Notes under the pieces: generated by a model
Told to the model about the DNA's origin: nothing
What the model saw: only the letters and a program-made list of their open reading frames with translations
Databases searched by the model: none
Position numbers and translations under genes: made by a program
Part shown: positions 53,901 through 64,000 of the stretch, in pieces
Position numbering within the stretch: position 1 is the first letter of the stretch
Layout of the letters: each line of letters opens with the position of its first letter
NCBI RefSeq assembly: GCF_017591435.1
Contig: NC_059286.1
Span: 3,033,182 to 3,097,181, forward strand
Direction: 5' to 3'
From: Portunus trituberculatus
Taxonomy: Eukaryota > Arthropoda > Malacostraca > Decapoda > Portunidae
Length of the DNA stretch: 64,000 nucleotides

Positions 53901-54725
53901 TTATAAGGATTATTTTTTTTTCACGTTCGGATTCCTTACCTGTCATATTTTAGTCGTAATTGCTTCCTGTCCCTAGATAATTCATGTAATAGCTAATGTA
54001 ATATAAGACTAAAGTTCGTATTTAAAACCACTTTGTTCTCTCACTACGACTGTTTTCCAAGGCCACAGAAATGACTAGCGGGGTTTTCAAGTTGTTGTTT
54101 TTCAGTTAATAACGTAGAAATCACTCTGCCTCTAGAAACTTAAAAGCGCCTTAAAAAACTCGTGTCAATTTAAATAAAGGCTTTCAGAATAGTGGAGTTG
54201 AAGCAAATAACTTGGTTGAGAATACGAGCCTAATTAAGTCCTTCGCCTCCTGAACAGTGAAGGGTTTCTCACTAAACACTGTCACTTTCCTGTACCATTC
54301 ATTGTTTACCGTAAGCCTTGACCTCAAATCGCACCTAATTCAATATAGAACAAGTATTTTATTTTATTATCTTCATTTATTCCTATTTATTTATCTATTT
54401 TTATTTCATTTATTTATTTACTTGTTTATTTACTTTTCTTTAATGTTAGACTATGAGAAATGCGCGTATAGGTTTGTACTCCTTATGACTGAGATTGCTG
54501 AGAGAGAAGAGCATTAGAATCTGTGTGGAACTAAATTGGCGGCTAGTTGTAGTGTATTTTCTCTCTTTTTATTCTTTTATTCCTCTATCATATTTTTTCT
54601 TTACTTTGAACCGGTAACTTAAATTATAGTTATTTTGAAGAAAACCTAAATTATTGTTGTTTTCAAGTATATTTATTCATCCGTCACCTTTTTATTGAAT
54701 CGAGAACATAACTTTTGAAAGAGGG

Positions 54726-54735
54726 AGAGAGAGAG

Positions 54736-54780
<45 letters not shown>
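54726..54780 (+). repeat. (GA)n-(GT)n
   Basis: GA to 54739, GT to 54780. Confidence 0.96.
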
Positions 54781-54783
<3 letters not shown>

Positions 54784-55059
54784 TGAATATGCGTGCCCTT
54801 AGCTGTCCTCCTTTACGCATGAATAAAGCAGCACAAAGTGAGATGAAAGACCAGCACCTCTCCTTTAACCTCAGCATTAGCGTGGCAAATACTCCGGCGA
54901 CCTTTACTCACCCAAACAAAGAAAGGGAAACCACAATCACACCACGCCATTAAGGAAATCACGGAACCCTGCAAAGGAAAAAAGATGGTTCGGGAGGGAT
55001 TAATCTGGACTCTACTGGACAGAGAAGCGACTGGAAACTGCCCCTGCATGTACGGTTTC

Positions 55060-55450
55060 TTGGTGTTTGAATCCCTTGTTCACTTGTGTGGTTCATGAGG
55101 GATTTGTTTTGCGGTGTTTTTTTTTTTTTTTTTTTTTTGTGGTTTGTGGTGTTTTAGTACCGCGTTCATTTGTGTGGTTCATGAGGGGGTTCTTTTTGTT
55201 TGGTTGGTTCTTGTGGTTCATGGTGTTTCAATCCCGTGCTCATTTGTGTGGTTCATGGGGCTTCGTTTCTCGTTTGTATCTATGGTGTTCATTTTGGCGT
55301 GTTTCCCGTGTGTTTTGTGGAAGTTCGTGTTTTTCTTGTGTGGTTCATGGTGTTGTTTCAGTCCCGTGTTCACGTGTACGATTTTTTCAAGCCTTCGTTT
55401 CTGGTTTCTTTGTGTGGTTTGTAGGGTTCGTTTCGTGTGATTATTGTCCG
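55060..55450 (+). repeat. Degenerate GTGTGGTTCATG array
   Basis: TTGTGTGGTTCATGAGG / TTGTGTGGTTCATGGGG and TCAATCCCGTGCTCATTTG / TCAGTCCCGTGTTCACGTG recur at 70-110 base spacing. The 152-codon Val/Phe/Cys-rich frame is a by-product. Confidence 0.75.
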
Positions 55451-55604
55451 GTTCGTGCGGTTCGTGTCTTGTGTATTTCCGCGTCACGGTGCTTCGATTG
55501 GCGGGTTCACGGAAAGGATCAATAGCTGTTTAGTTGCTCATGTCAGCTCAACCCTGACAAAATAGATGCGTTACTCAGTGCAAAAGACTCGCAACTCGGT
55601 GCTG

Positions 55605-55769
<165 letters not shown>

Positions 55770-56541
55770 CTAACGTTCCACCAGAGCCCCATGAAACAAC
55801 GTCTTGATTTACGCCAAAGTAGTCATAAATCAAACTTTCTTTCTTATAGTGTCTGAGTAATTGTTAGCATAAATTACACTTAAACTCCAGAATTAATTGG
55901 TATTATATCAATATCTTCTCGCTACTTTGGGGGAAACACTGCCTTTACTCACCGTTACTCATCATTACTCGCCTCTGTTGTCCCTTTACTCGCATATGGG
56001 TGTCTGCCTCTTAGGTCTGTGTTCTGAGGGACTTTGCGCTGTATCTTCACTAGTTTCAACAGGCTCTAGTTGAAGTTCTTAAGGGTGTTTTCATGTTTCT
56101 CGTGACAGATTAACGATATTTTTACTTTATAACAGAAGAATATTAGTTAAAATCAGCTTTCTCATCTTTGTGTGTTTGAAAATAGTTATAGTGAAAGAAA
56201 GGGCGTGTTTCTCTTAATGTGGAGTGTCTAATCGGCCCCTTGAGTGATTTACCAAGCAAGATTTTTACTTTATTGATAGAAGAAATACTAGCAAAAACCT
56301 CAGTGGCGTTTGAAAATAGTCGTAGTGAAAGAATAGACCAGTCTTTCTTTCCTATTTAATACGGGTGTTGGTCTAATCCTCTTGGTGTGCAGGTAGCTTA
56401 GGGTGAGCAAGGTTGTGATTCATCTCTCAGTCCCTACCTCGTCCTGTCCTGCCCTGCTACATCATTATAATCACTGGCGGTCATTATCTACAACACTTTT
56501 TATGCTCCCCAGTTAACAAAGGCCGCTCTCCTACTTTGTGT

Positions 56542-56544
<3 letters not shown>

Positions 56545-56612
<68 letters not shown>
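56545..56612 (+). repeat. (CT)n
   Basis: 68 bases ending CTCAG|GATT, an acceptor look-alike; CCCTTC-rich degenerate repeat follows to about 56960. Confidence 0.97.
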
Positions 56613-56614
<2 letters not shown>

Positions 56615-57093
56615 GATTATTTTTTCCTAATTTTCTTTTCATTTCCTCTGTACATTTTCACCATCACCTTTTTTCCTCCCTTTGCAATCCATTTTCCCTT
56701 CATTTTACCTTCCCTTCGTGTTTCATTTTTCCCTTCTTCTTAGCCTCTCTTCGTGTTACATTTATTCCCTTCATGTCCCATTTTTCCCTTTAGCTTTCAA
56801 TTCTCTCCCATTTTTCCCTTCACCTTACTTTCCCTTCGTGTTTCGTTTTGCCCTTCACTTACCTTTCTTTCGTGTCCCATTTCCCCGTCACCTAACCTTC
56901 TCTTCGTGTTCCATTTTTCCTTCTCTTCCCTTCCCTTCCCTTTCCTTCCCTCTCCTTTCCTTCAGTTCTCACTCTTCAACCACCAACTTCCGCCAGTCTG
57001 CCTCGTTTCTCATGTCCGCTGCACCAAAACATGCTAAACTTTGTCCCTCGTCGTCGTCAGTGTCTCCGTAACGCTCCCGTCTTCTCTCCCCAG

Positions 57094-57288
57094 ACGCCTT
57101 GGAGCTACTGGCCTCACTGCTGGGCTCTGACGGTGCTCGTAGCGATGACTGCAGCCGCCTCCCCGCTGGTGTATGACTGGACTGTCGTGTATCGTTCCTC
57201 CCTGGATACTTCGGTCCTCGCTGCCACTATAGCCACCATCGCTCATCTCTTTCTGTGGATTCTCTTGTGGCTTGCTCTCACTCTGAAG
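57094..57288 (+). CDS. tinc: tincar-like exon 7: last two membrane segments
   Basis: Sixty-five codons, phase 0 at both ends. TPWSYWPHCW leads into a hydrophobic segment (ALTVLVAMTAAASPLVYDW), a short hydrophilic turn (TVVYRSSLDTS) and the final long helix (VLAATIATIAHLFLWILL, WLALTLK). The acceptor is GTCTTCTCTCCCCAG ending 57093 and the donor AAG|GTAAGA at 57289. The exon boundary at LTLK precedes the basic juxtamembrane segment encoded by exon 8. Length and helix count are as expected for the Tincar membrane core. Confidence 0.88.
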
Positions 57289-57629
57289 GTAAGAACATGT
57301 GTCAGGGAAGTGTGTGAGGGTTCTGAAGACAAGGTAAGGGAGAGAAGGGAAAGGTAATTGAGCTACTGAAGGAAAGAGAAGGTAAAGACGTGTCTGGGAA
57401 GTGTGTGAGGATTCTGAAGCAAAGGAAAGGAGAGAGGAGGAAGGATTTGGGATGCTCTAGGAAAGGGAAGATATAAACACGTATCATTGAGGTTTGTGAG
57501 GGCTCGGAAAAGTCAGAAAGTCGATAGAAAAGGGAAGATTTACACTGCTGAAAGAAAAGAAGGTAGAACTATGTACCACTGAAGTGTAGGAGGAGAAACA
57601 CAGTTGGCTTGCGTGTTTCTGTGTGGGTA

Positions 57630-57757
<128 letters not shown>

Positions 57758-58243
57758 TGTGGGAGGAGTTAAAGGAGAGGGAGCGTCCTAAAGCAAGGGA
57801 ATGGAGGAAAGAGGAAGGATTCGAGCTGCTGAAAGAAAACAAGATAAAGAGACAAAGAAAAAGGAGATGTGCAGATTGTTCCAGCTAAACTCAGACAAGG
57901 AAATGAGACAGTGCGTACAGAATCAGGAGAAAAGAAAACGTGTAGTAGGAGAATGTGAACCGATAAAGAGAAAGAGACAGGGAGAGGGAAAGAGAGAGAG
58001 TATATGGTAGAACAATGGAGATTATAATTCGTTAAGTAGATAAGAGGAAATGGATAACGGTAATATGTGTTCGTATATAGGAAAACTCCCTGAATTCATT
58101 ATAGATACTATTGGGAAACGTTATCAATGGGAGGATTTAGAAGCGAAAAACCTATTAAGCTACCGTTCTATGTAACACTGAAGCAATATTGTATAGATAG
58201 AGGAGAAGGAATAGTAACAAAGAGGCAAGCTGTGGCAAAATAA

Positions 58244-58251
<8 letters not shown>

Positions 58252-58312
<61 letters not shown>

Positions 58313-58373
58313 TACATGAATAGGGAATGAAGGAACTACAGAGACATTTAAAAACGGAAAATGCAGCAAAGTA

Positions 58374-58413
<40 letters not shown>

Positions 58414-58607
58414 TAGCACAGACAGGAAGGGGTAAAGATAAAGGATGTATTTACTTTTACACATTATAGCATCTCTCGTAATGCTTTCAACCTAAACACT
58501 CGTACATTGCCATGAACGGAAGGACGAACAGACGCAAAGGAGGAGAGGAAGGAAGGAAGGAAGGAGAGTAAATGTAAAGGAGAGGCGAAAGAAACACGAA
58601 GGAGGAG

Positions 58608-58643
<36 letters not shown>
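58252..58643 (+). repeat. Three (GA)n arrays
   Basis: 58252-58308, 58379-58410 and 58612-58643 in purine-rich sequence. Confidence 0.96.
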
Positions 58644-58647
<4 letters not shown>

Positions 58648-58746
58648 AGTCAGGTTGAGGTAATGCGCTGCGGAAGACAAGATTTACAGGAAAAGAAAAA
58701 AAAAGAAAGGGAAAAAACAAAAGTGTAAAGTCAATACGAAATTTTG

Positions 58747-58866
<120 letters not shown>

Positions 58867-58910
58867 ATTGTCTTTGTAACGTTGATGCTTTTATTTTATC
58901 TTATTCTTTT

Positions 58911-59287
58911 TCTTCTTCTTCTTCTTCTTCTTCTTCTTCTTCTTCTTCTTCTTCTTCTTCTTCTTCTTCTTCTTCTTCTTCTTCTTCTTCTTCTTCTTCT
59001 TCTTCTTCTTCTTCTTCTTCTTCTTCTTCTCTTCTTCTTCTTCTTCTTCTTCTTCTTCTTCTTCTTCTTCTTCTTCTTCTTCTTCTTCTTCTTCTTCTTC
59101 TTCTTCTTCTTCTTCTTCTTCTTCTTCTTCTTCTTCTTCTTCTTCTTCTTCTTCTTCTTCTTCTTCTTCTTCTTCTTCTTCTTCTTCTTCTTCTTCTTCT
59201 TCTTCTCCTCTCCTCCTCCTCCTCCTCCTCCTCCTCCTCCTCCTCCTCCTCCTCCTCCTCCTCCTCCTCCTCCTCCTCCTCCTCCTC
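58911..59287 (+). repeat. (TTC)n-(TCC)n, 377 bases
   Basis: About 98 TTC copies with one frame slip near 59030, passing at 59205 into about 27 TCC copies. Entirely pyrimidine on the + strand. Confidence 0.98.
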
Positions 59288-59729
59288 GTCCTCCCTTCTC
59301 TTCACTTCTCTTTCTCCTCTTCTTTTCCCCTATTCCTCCCTGCACAAAGCTCCATCCCTCCTTGCTTAATCTCCCTGACACAAAGCTGCACTGAAGTTAT
59401 GAAGCGTAATAGGTAGGAGGAGTTACTTGGGCCCCTCCTGTGGATCTACCAGAGCCTTGGGGGGTTTAAAAGATCAGGTTACCACATGGGGAACACAAAG
59501 GATGGCCAAAAAAAATCAAGAATAATGTTCGTCCTCACGTGATTTAGGTAAGGAATGTTCGTGAGAGGGATAGTAAAAGTGAGGTTGTCTACCTATTTAT
59601 TGGCTATCGTTAATGGGTTGCCTGTTGTTACGCATTATCCATTTTATTGCCCGTTTATTACCCATTAACCATTTATTGTCTATCGTTAATGCATTATCTC
59701 TGTTTCATTTGCTGTTTAGTGTAATCACC

Positions 59730-60265
59730 ATAAAAACGCCATTCTAGTAATCACTGGAATCACACTCGCATTTAACACCACGATAACAACACTGCTACCA
59801 CCACCACACCACAATGTACCTACAACATTTACCACTTCTATTTTTCCTGCTATTTAATGCCATCACCATAAAGCCACCGATACAATAATCACTAGAATCA
59901 CACTATCACATTTAACACCATCATAAAAACGTCACTGGTAGCTCCACATCACAATATACCTCCAAAACTCATCTATTTGTCTTGATATTTAATGTCATCA
60001 CCATAAAAACACCACTTCATTAATTTCTAGAATCACACTGTCGCATTTAACACCACGATAAAAGCACCACTGCCAGCATCACCACACCACAATGTACATC
60101 CAAAAATTACCACTTCTATTTTTCCTGCTATTCAATGCCATCACCATAAAAACACCACTTCATTAATCCCTAGAATCACACTGTCGCATTTAACACCACG
60201 ATAACAACACCACTGCTACCACCACAACACAACAATATACCTTTAAAACCATCACCATCACAATA
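59730..60265 (+). repeat. ~140-bp tandem array, four units
   Basis: TCACACTGTCGCATTTAACA or a close variant at about 59760, 59897, 60034 and 60177; units share CACCACAATGTAC and TTTTTCCTGCTATT. Ends directly at MITE copy 4. Confidence 0.9.
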
Positions 60266-60478
60266 TTAACCCTTTCAATACTGGGACACATTTTTGCCTT
60301 GGGATTTGTATACGATTAGAACATTTTATTGACATTAAGAAGGGTCTATGGAGGTCAGAAGATTAATGGCCACAGTCTTCACTATTTAAATCCCCCACAT
60401 GAGTTTCTGAAGCTGTTTAAAATCACCAAATAGTAAGCAGAATGAATATGAAATGCGTCATTGTACTGAAGGGGTTAA
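60266..60478 (-). mobile_element. piggyBac-like MITE, copy 4
   Basis: A 213-base copy in reverse orientation with intact TTAA on both sides, termini CCCTTTCAATACTGGGACAC and (complement) CCCCTTCAGTACAATGACGC. Interior GGCCACAGTCTTCACTATTT matches copy 3 closely. It sits at the end of a 140-bp tandem array. Confidence 0.8.
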
Positions 60479-60697
60479 AAGCACCACTACAATATTACCA
60501 CTGCTACCACCACCACCACCACCACCACCACCACCAGCAGGAAGACACACCACCCTGTCCCACCGTCCCCTTTCCCCATTCGCCGCCAAAGGACTTAGGG
60601 AAAAATATAGACAGAGCCGTATCTCATCCCAATGTTTATTTGACTCTCGATCTCTCCCTTTATTTATCGACTGTCTCTTGGAAATATGCACGCGAAC

Positions 60698-60974
<277 letters not shown>

Positions 60975-61044
60975 CAATAAAGAAGCAATGCAAAGGAAAG
61001 AGAACATGTAGAAAGAGAAAACAAGTGATAAAAATGTAAAGCTA

Positions 61045-61048
61045 CACA

Positions 61049-61100
<52 letters not shown>

Positions 61101-61325
61101 CTGGAAACCTAAACCTTTCCCTCACCAATTTTCTAAAGACACACTTTTCTCATGGCCTGCAATTACCTCCTCCTCCTCCTCCTCCTCCTCCTCCTCCTCC
61201 TCCTCCTCCTCCTCCTCCTCCTCCTCCTCCTCCTCCTCCTCCTCCTCCTCCTCCTCCTCCTCCTCCTCCTCCTCCTTCGTTTGCTTTATTGCCTTCCTGC
61301 TTTTTTCCACAAATTTCTCCATCGA

Positions 61326-61418
<93 letters not shown>
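61045..61418 (+). repeat. (CA)-(GA), (CTC)n, (CT)n cluster
   Basis: CA/GA 61045-61097, (CTC)n 61167-61275, (CT)n 61329-61418. Confidence 0.96.
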
Positions 61419-61420
<2 letters not shown>

Positions 61421-61554
61421 AAATATTTTCATTCTGTCCTCGCGTATTTGAGAGAATTCTCTCTAACTTTCTTTCTCTTTTTTTTTTTTTTTTTTTTTTG
61501 CGTTTTTTCACACATTGAGATTGAAAGTTTAGCAATAACGCATCCGTGATCTAT

Positions 61555-61556
<2 letters not shown>

Positions 61557-61601
<45 letters not shown>

Positions 61602-61649
61602 GCCATGTTTCACCTTTATCTACCGCGCGCGCGCGCGCGGGCGTTAGAA

Positions 61650-61711
<62 letters not shown>
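61557..61711 (+). repeat. (CT)n, (CG)n, (GA)n cluster
   Basis: (CT)n 61557-61597, an alternating CG tract at 61624-61640, (GA)n 61656-61711. Confidence 0.95.
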
Positions 61712-61716
<5 letters not shown>

Positions 61717-61829
61717 TGGCCTGGAAGGGAAGAAATATTGCTACCAGAAAGGGGAGGGAGACTTTTTCAATGGGATAATTTCTCTTCTTTATTTAAATCC
61801 AATTGTTCCCTTTTATCCATGATGATATT

Positions 61830-62330
61830 GCTATTCAGGGAAGGTAAGTCACAGCACCTTTACTCGCTGATGCCTGATATGTAAAGTAAATGGAGTTTCG
61901 AGTTTGTTTTACCTTATTTTCTCCCTGGCGTTGGGTTTTTGTTGGTTTTTGTTTTTTACAGGTTAAATCACACTACACCTGAATAAATTAATGAGATATT
62001 GGTAAAAGGTAGGTGGAGAATATAGAAATGTTGATATAAAGAACTTTAAGTAAATATAGTCACCTCTTTATTATTTTTCGCCGTTTTTTACTGGTTAACT
62101 CGCGCCACACTAGGGAAATTAATGAAAGGTATAGATATAAAAGGTAGATGGGGAAGAAAAGGATGGGGAAAATTCAACGACTCAAAAGTGAATGTAAAGT
62201 TGAAGGAGTTACATCTTTTTTACAGTCATTTGTGTATCGCTCACTTTGCTGTTTCTAAATCACACTTCACCTTGGAATTAATAATAAACGCAGGTAATTG
62301 TCAGGTATAGATCGATAAAGGATGAAGTGG
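61830..62330 (+). repeat. 130-155 bp degenerate tandem array, four units
   Basis: GGTAAGTCACAGCACCTTTA (61842), GGTTAAATCACACTACACCT (61962), GGTTAACTCGCGCCACACTA (62094) and TTCTAAATCACACTTCACCT (62252) align, each followed by a TTAATGA.. / GTAGATGG-like stretch. Confidence 0.75.
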
Positions 62331-63237
62331 TGATATGATGAGTTCAGAAAATAACTGTACCTCAGCTAGTGTATCTAAGCGTAGCGAGAACTAACAATGG
62401 CTAATAGATAAATAAGAAGTGTCCAAAAGATGGTGAATCGTAAAGGTAGCCGAACAAATACCTAACAAATAAAACTAGAACTTCAACAAATAGAAAAGGT
62501 CATAACGTAATCTTTCTTTTTAGATTTATGCAGTCTTACCTGACGAGACCAGACGTCACTTAAACAACAGGTGCAGCTAATGAGGAGAAAAAGAAATGTG
62601 TCGAAGAGTTTAAATTGATAAGAATGACATTAACTTTTTATACTCGAACCTTACTTTACCTTACCTTATCTGAAGAAATATTTAGATGACAAAGAGATGT
62701 TGATAGTGTAAAATGACTTTATTCTTTCCTTTTCTTACATTATCTGATCTAACCTAACCTAAACGTGACATTTGTGCAACAGAGGATAAAAGAAACAAGA
62801 GCTCGACAAATCACTTTATGCTTAAGAAATGAAACTAGAACTACAACAAACAAAAGCCCATGAGACAGAACAATATAACGAAAAAAAAATAGTTAGAAAA
62901 ATATTAGTCCATTTCCAGTAGGAGTGTGCAGTTTGCCCTCCTGGATGGACTGCAACGCTGGGCAAACTTTGGTGTGTGGAGTGAGAGGTGTGTTATTGAC
63001 AATATTGAGAGACGTAGCCCCAAGCCTGGCGGGGAGGAAGGTGTTGAAAGCGATGGAAACAAAATACGAGAGAGGGATTGACGAAGGAAGAGGACAGAGA
63101 GGTGACGAGAGGGACAGGAGGTAAATCTAAGATGAGAGGGAGTGGTGAGAGAAGGACGAGAGGGAGAGAGTGACTGGTTACGTGATGTCTGTGGGAAAGG
63201 GGAAAGGAAAAGATGTGTTATAAGGTGCTGGAGAACT

Positions 63238-63238
<1 letters not shown>

Positions 63239-63307
<69 letters not shown>

Positions 63308-63372
63308 ACATGAACGTCCTCTGTGAACTTTTTTTGTGTGTGATTAGTGTGTACGTGTTTGGCGCATACTGA

Positions 63373-63409
<37 letters not shown>

Positions 63410-63412
63410 CGT
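63239..63412 (+). repeat. Two (GT)n arrays before exon 8
   Basis: 63239-63304 and 63375-63412; the second ends 31 bases before the exon 8 acceptor. Confidence 0.97.
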
Positions 63413-63443
63413 GTTAATGGTGCGTGCGTTGCGTGTGTTTCAG

Positions 63444-63542
63444 TCCCGTTGGCACTTCAAGCTTCGAGTGCAGATCTCTAAGACCATCGTCACCAGCACG
63501 CACTCCATCCGCCTGGTGAACGAGGTGCAGCTCTCTCGCCAG
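63444..63542 (+). CDS. tinc: tincar-like exon 8: basic juxtamembrane segment, gene continues off window
   Basis: Thirty-three codons, phase 0 at both ends: SRWHFKLRVQISKTIVTSTH, then SIRLVNEVQLSRQ. It continues from LTLK at the end of exon 7 and is rich in basic residues and Ser/Thr, as expected for the start of a cytoplasmic C-terminal tail. The acceptor is TTGCGTGTGTTTCAG ending 63443, with a GT-rich rather than CT-rich tract; the donor is CAG|GTGAGG at 63543. The tail exons and stop codon must lie beyond base 64000. Confidence 0.82.
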
Positions 63543-63671
63543 GTGAGGCATGCTTATAAGTAGTAGTAGTAGTAGTAGTAGTAATAGTAGTTTTACTTTA
63601 CTGGTATATCCGTGAGACATATTCCTCGCCGTATACTCCAGAATAAGACCATTTTTACTATTTTTACTAAC

Positions 63672-63760
<89 letters not shown>

Positions 63761-63941
63761 CATTAACACGTAAAAGAAAACGCTCCAATAAGATACAAAA
63801 AACTGAATTATTAATTAACTATTTTCCTTCATTTGACTTCTCTTTTCTCTTTACTTTATTTGTGGTTATGTTTTAGTGAAATATTTGCTCATTATTTGAA
63901 ACCTAACATTATTTTTATCCTCTTCTACGTGTGTGTGTGTG

Positions 63942-64000
<59 letters not shown>
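63543..64000 (+). other. Start of intron 8, truncated by window end
   Basis: Begins GTGAGG after exon 8. Contains a short (AGT)n, (AC)n at 63676-63757 and (GT)n from 63931 to the window edge. The next exon is outside the window. Confidence 0.75.
63676..64000 (+). repeat. (AC)n and (GT)n
   Basis: (AC)n 63676-63757 and (GT)n 63931-64000 (reaches window end); complementary, 173 bases apart. Confidence 0.97.

Overview
The window is animal nuclear DNA, most likely from a decapod crustacean, possibly a crab. The grounds are: extreme density of (CT)n/(GA)n, (GT)n and trinucleotide microsatellites; TTAGG-type arthropod telomere motifs inside introns; a tRNA-derived SINE of a type I associate with crab genomes; and a split gene with long introns whose protein resembles the arthropod-specific Tincar family. 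The taxon is an inference. No bacterial, viral or organellar gene was seen.

The only gene I can support is a tincar-like (tinc) gene on the + strand. Eight coding exons are visible: 6152-6320, 30007-30287, 46004-46111, 47090-47294, 47496-47601, 49550-49768, 57094-57288 and 63444-63542. They give about 460 codons of a multipass membrane protein. Both ends are open: the first exon seen has no in-frame ATG, and the last ends at a good 5' splice site 458 bases before the window edge. All acceptors and donors are canonical AG/GT and all junction phases agree except exon 2 to exon 3. There the consensus donor leaves phase 0 but exon 3 needs phase 1, so a tiny exon has been missed or a weaker donor is used.

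Layout: 1-6151 is low-complexity flank or an upstream intron, including two long polypurine blocks. Intron 1 (23.7 kb) carries many microsatellites, interstitial telomere-like repeats, several private tandem arrays and two copies of a piggyBac-like MITE. Intron 2 (15.7 kb) carries a third MITE, a (TTC)n block and a 121-bp satellite. Introns 3-5 are short. Intron 6 (7.3 kb) holds the SINE. Intron 7 (6.2 kb) holds a 377-bp TTC/TCC block, a 140-bp array and a fourth MITE. Exons are GC-richer islands between repeats.

The biology worth following is how these introns are built: many unrelated 80-170 bp degenerate tandem arrays, a ~78-bp tandem repeat that copied the 3' splice site of exon 2, a (GA)n array that is continuous with the exon 4 donor, and an excess of CT over GA repeat on the sense strand. 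I found no undescribed protein system. All coordinates and counts were read by hand.
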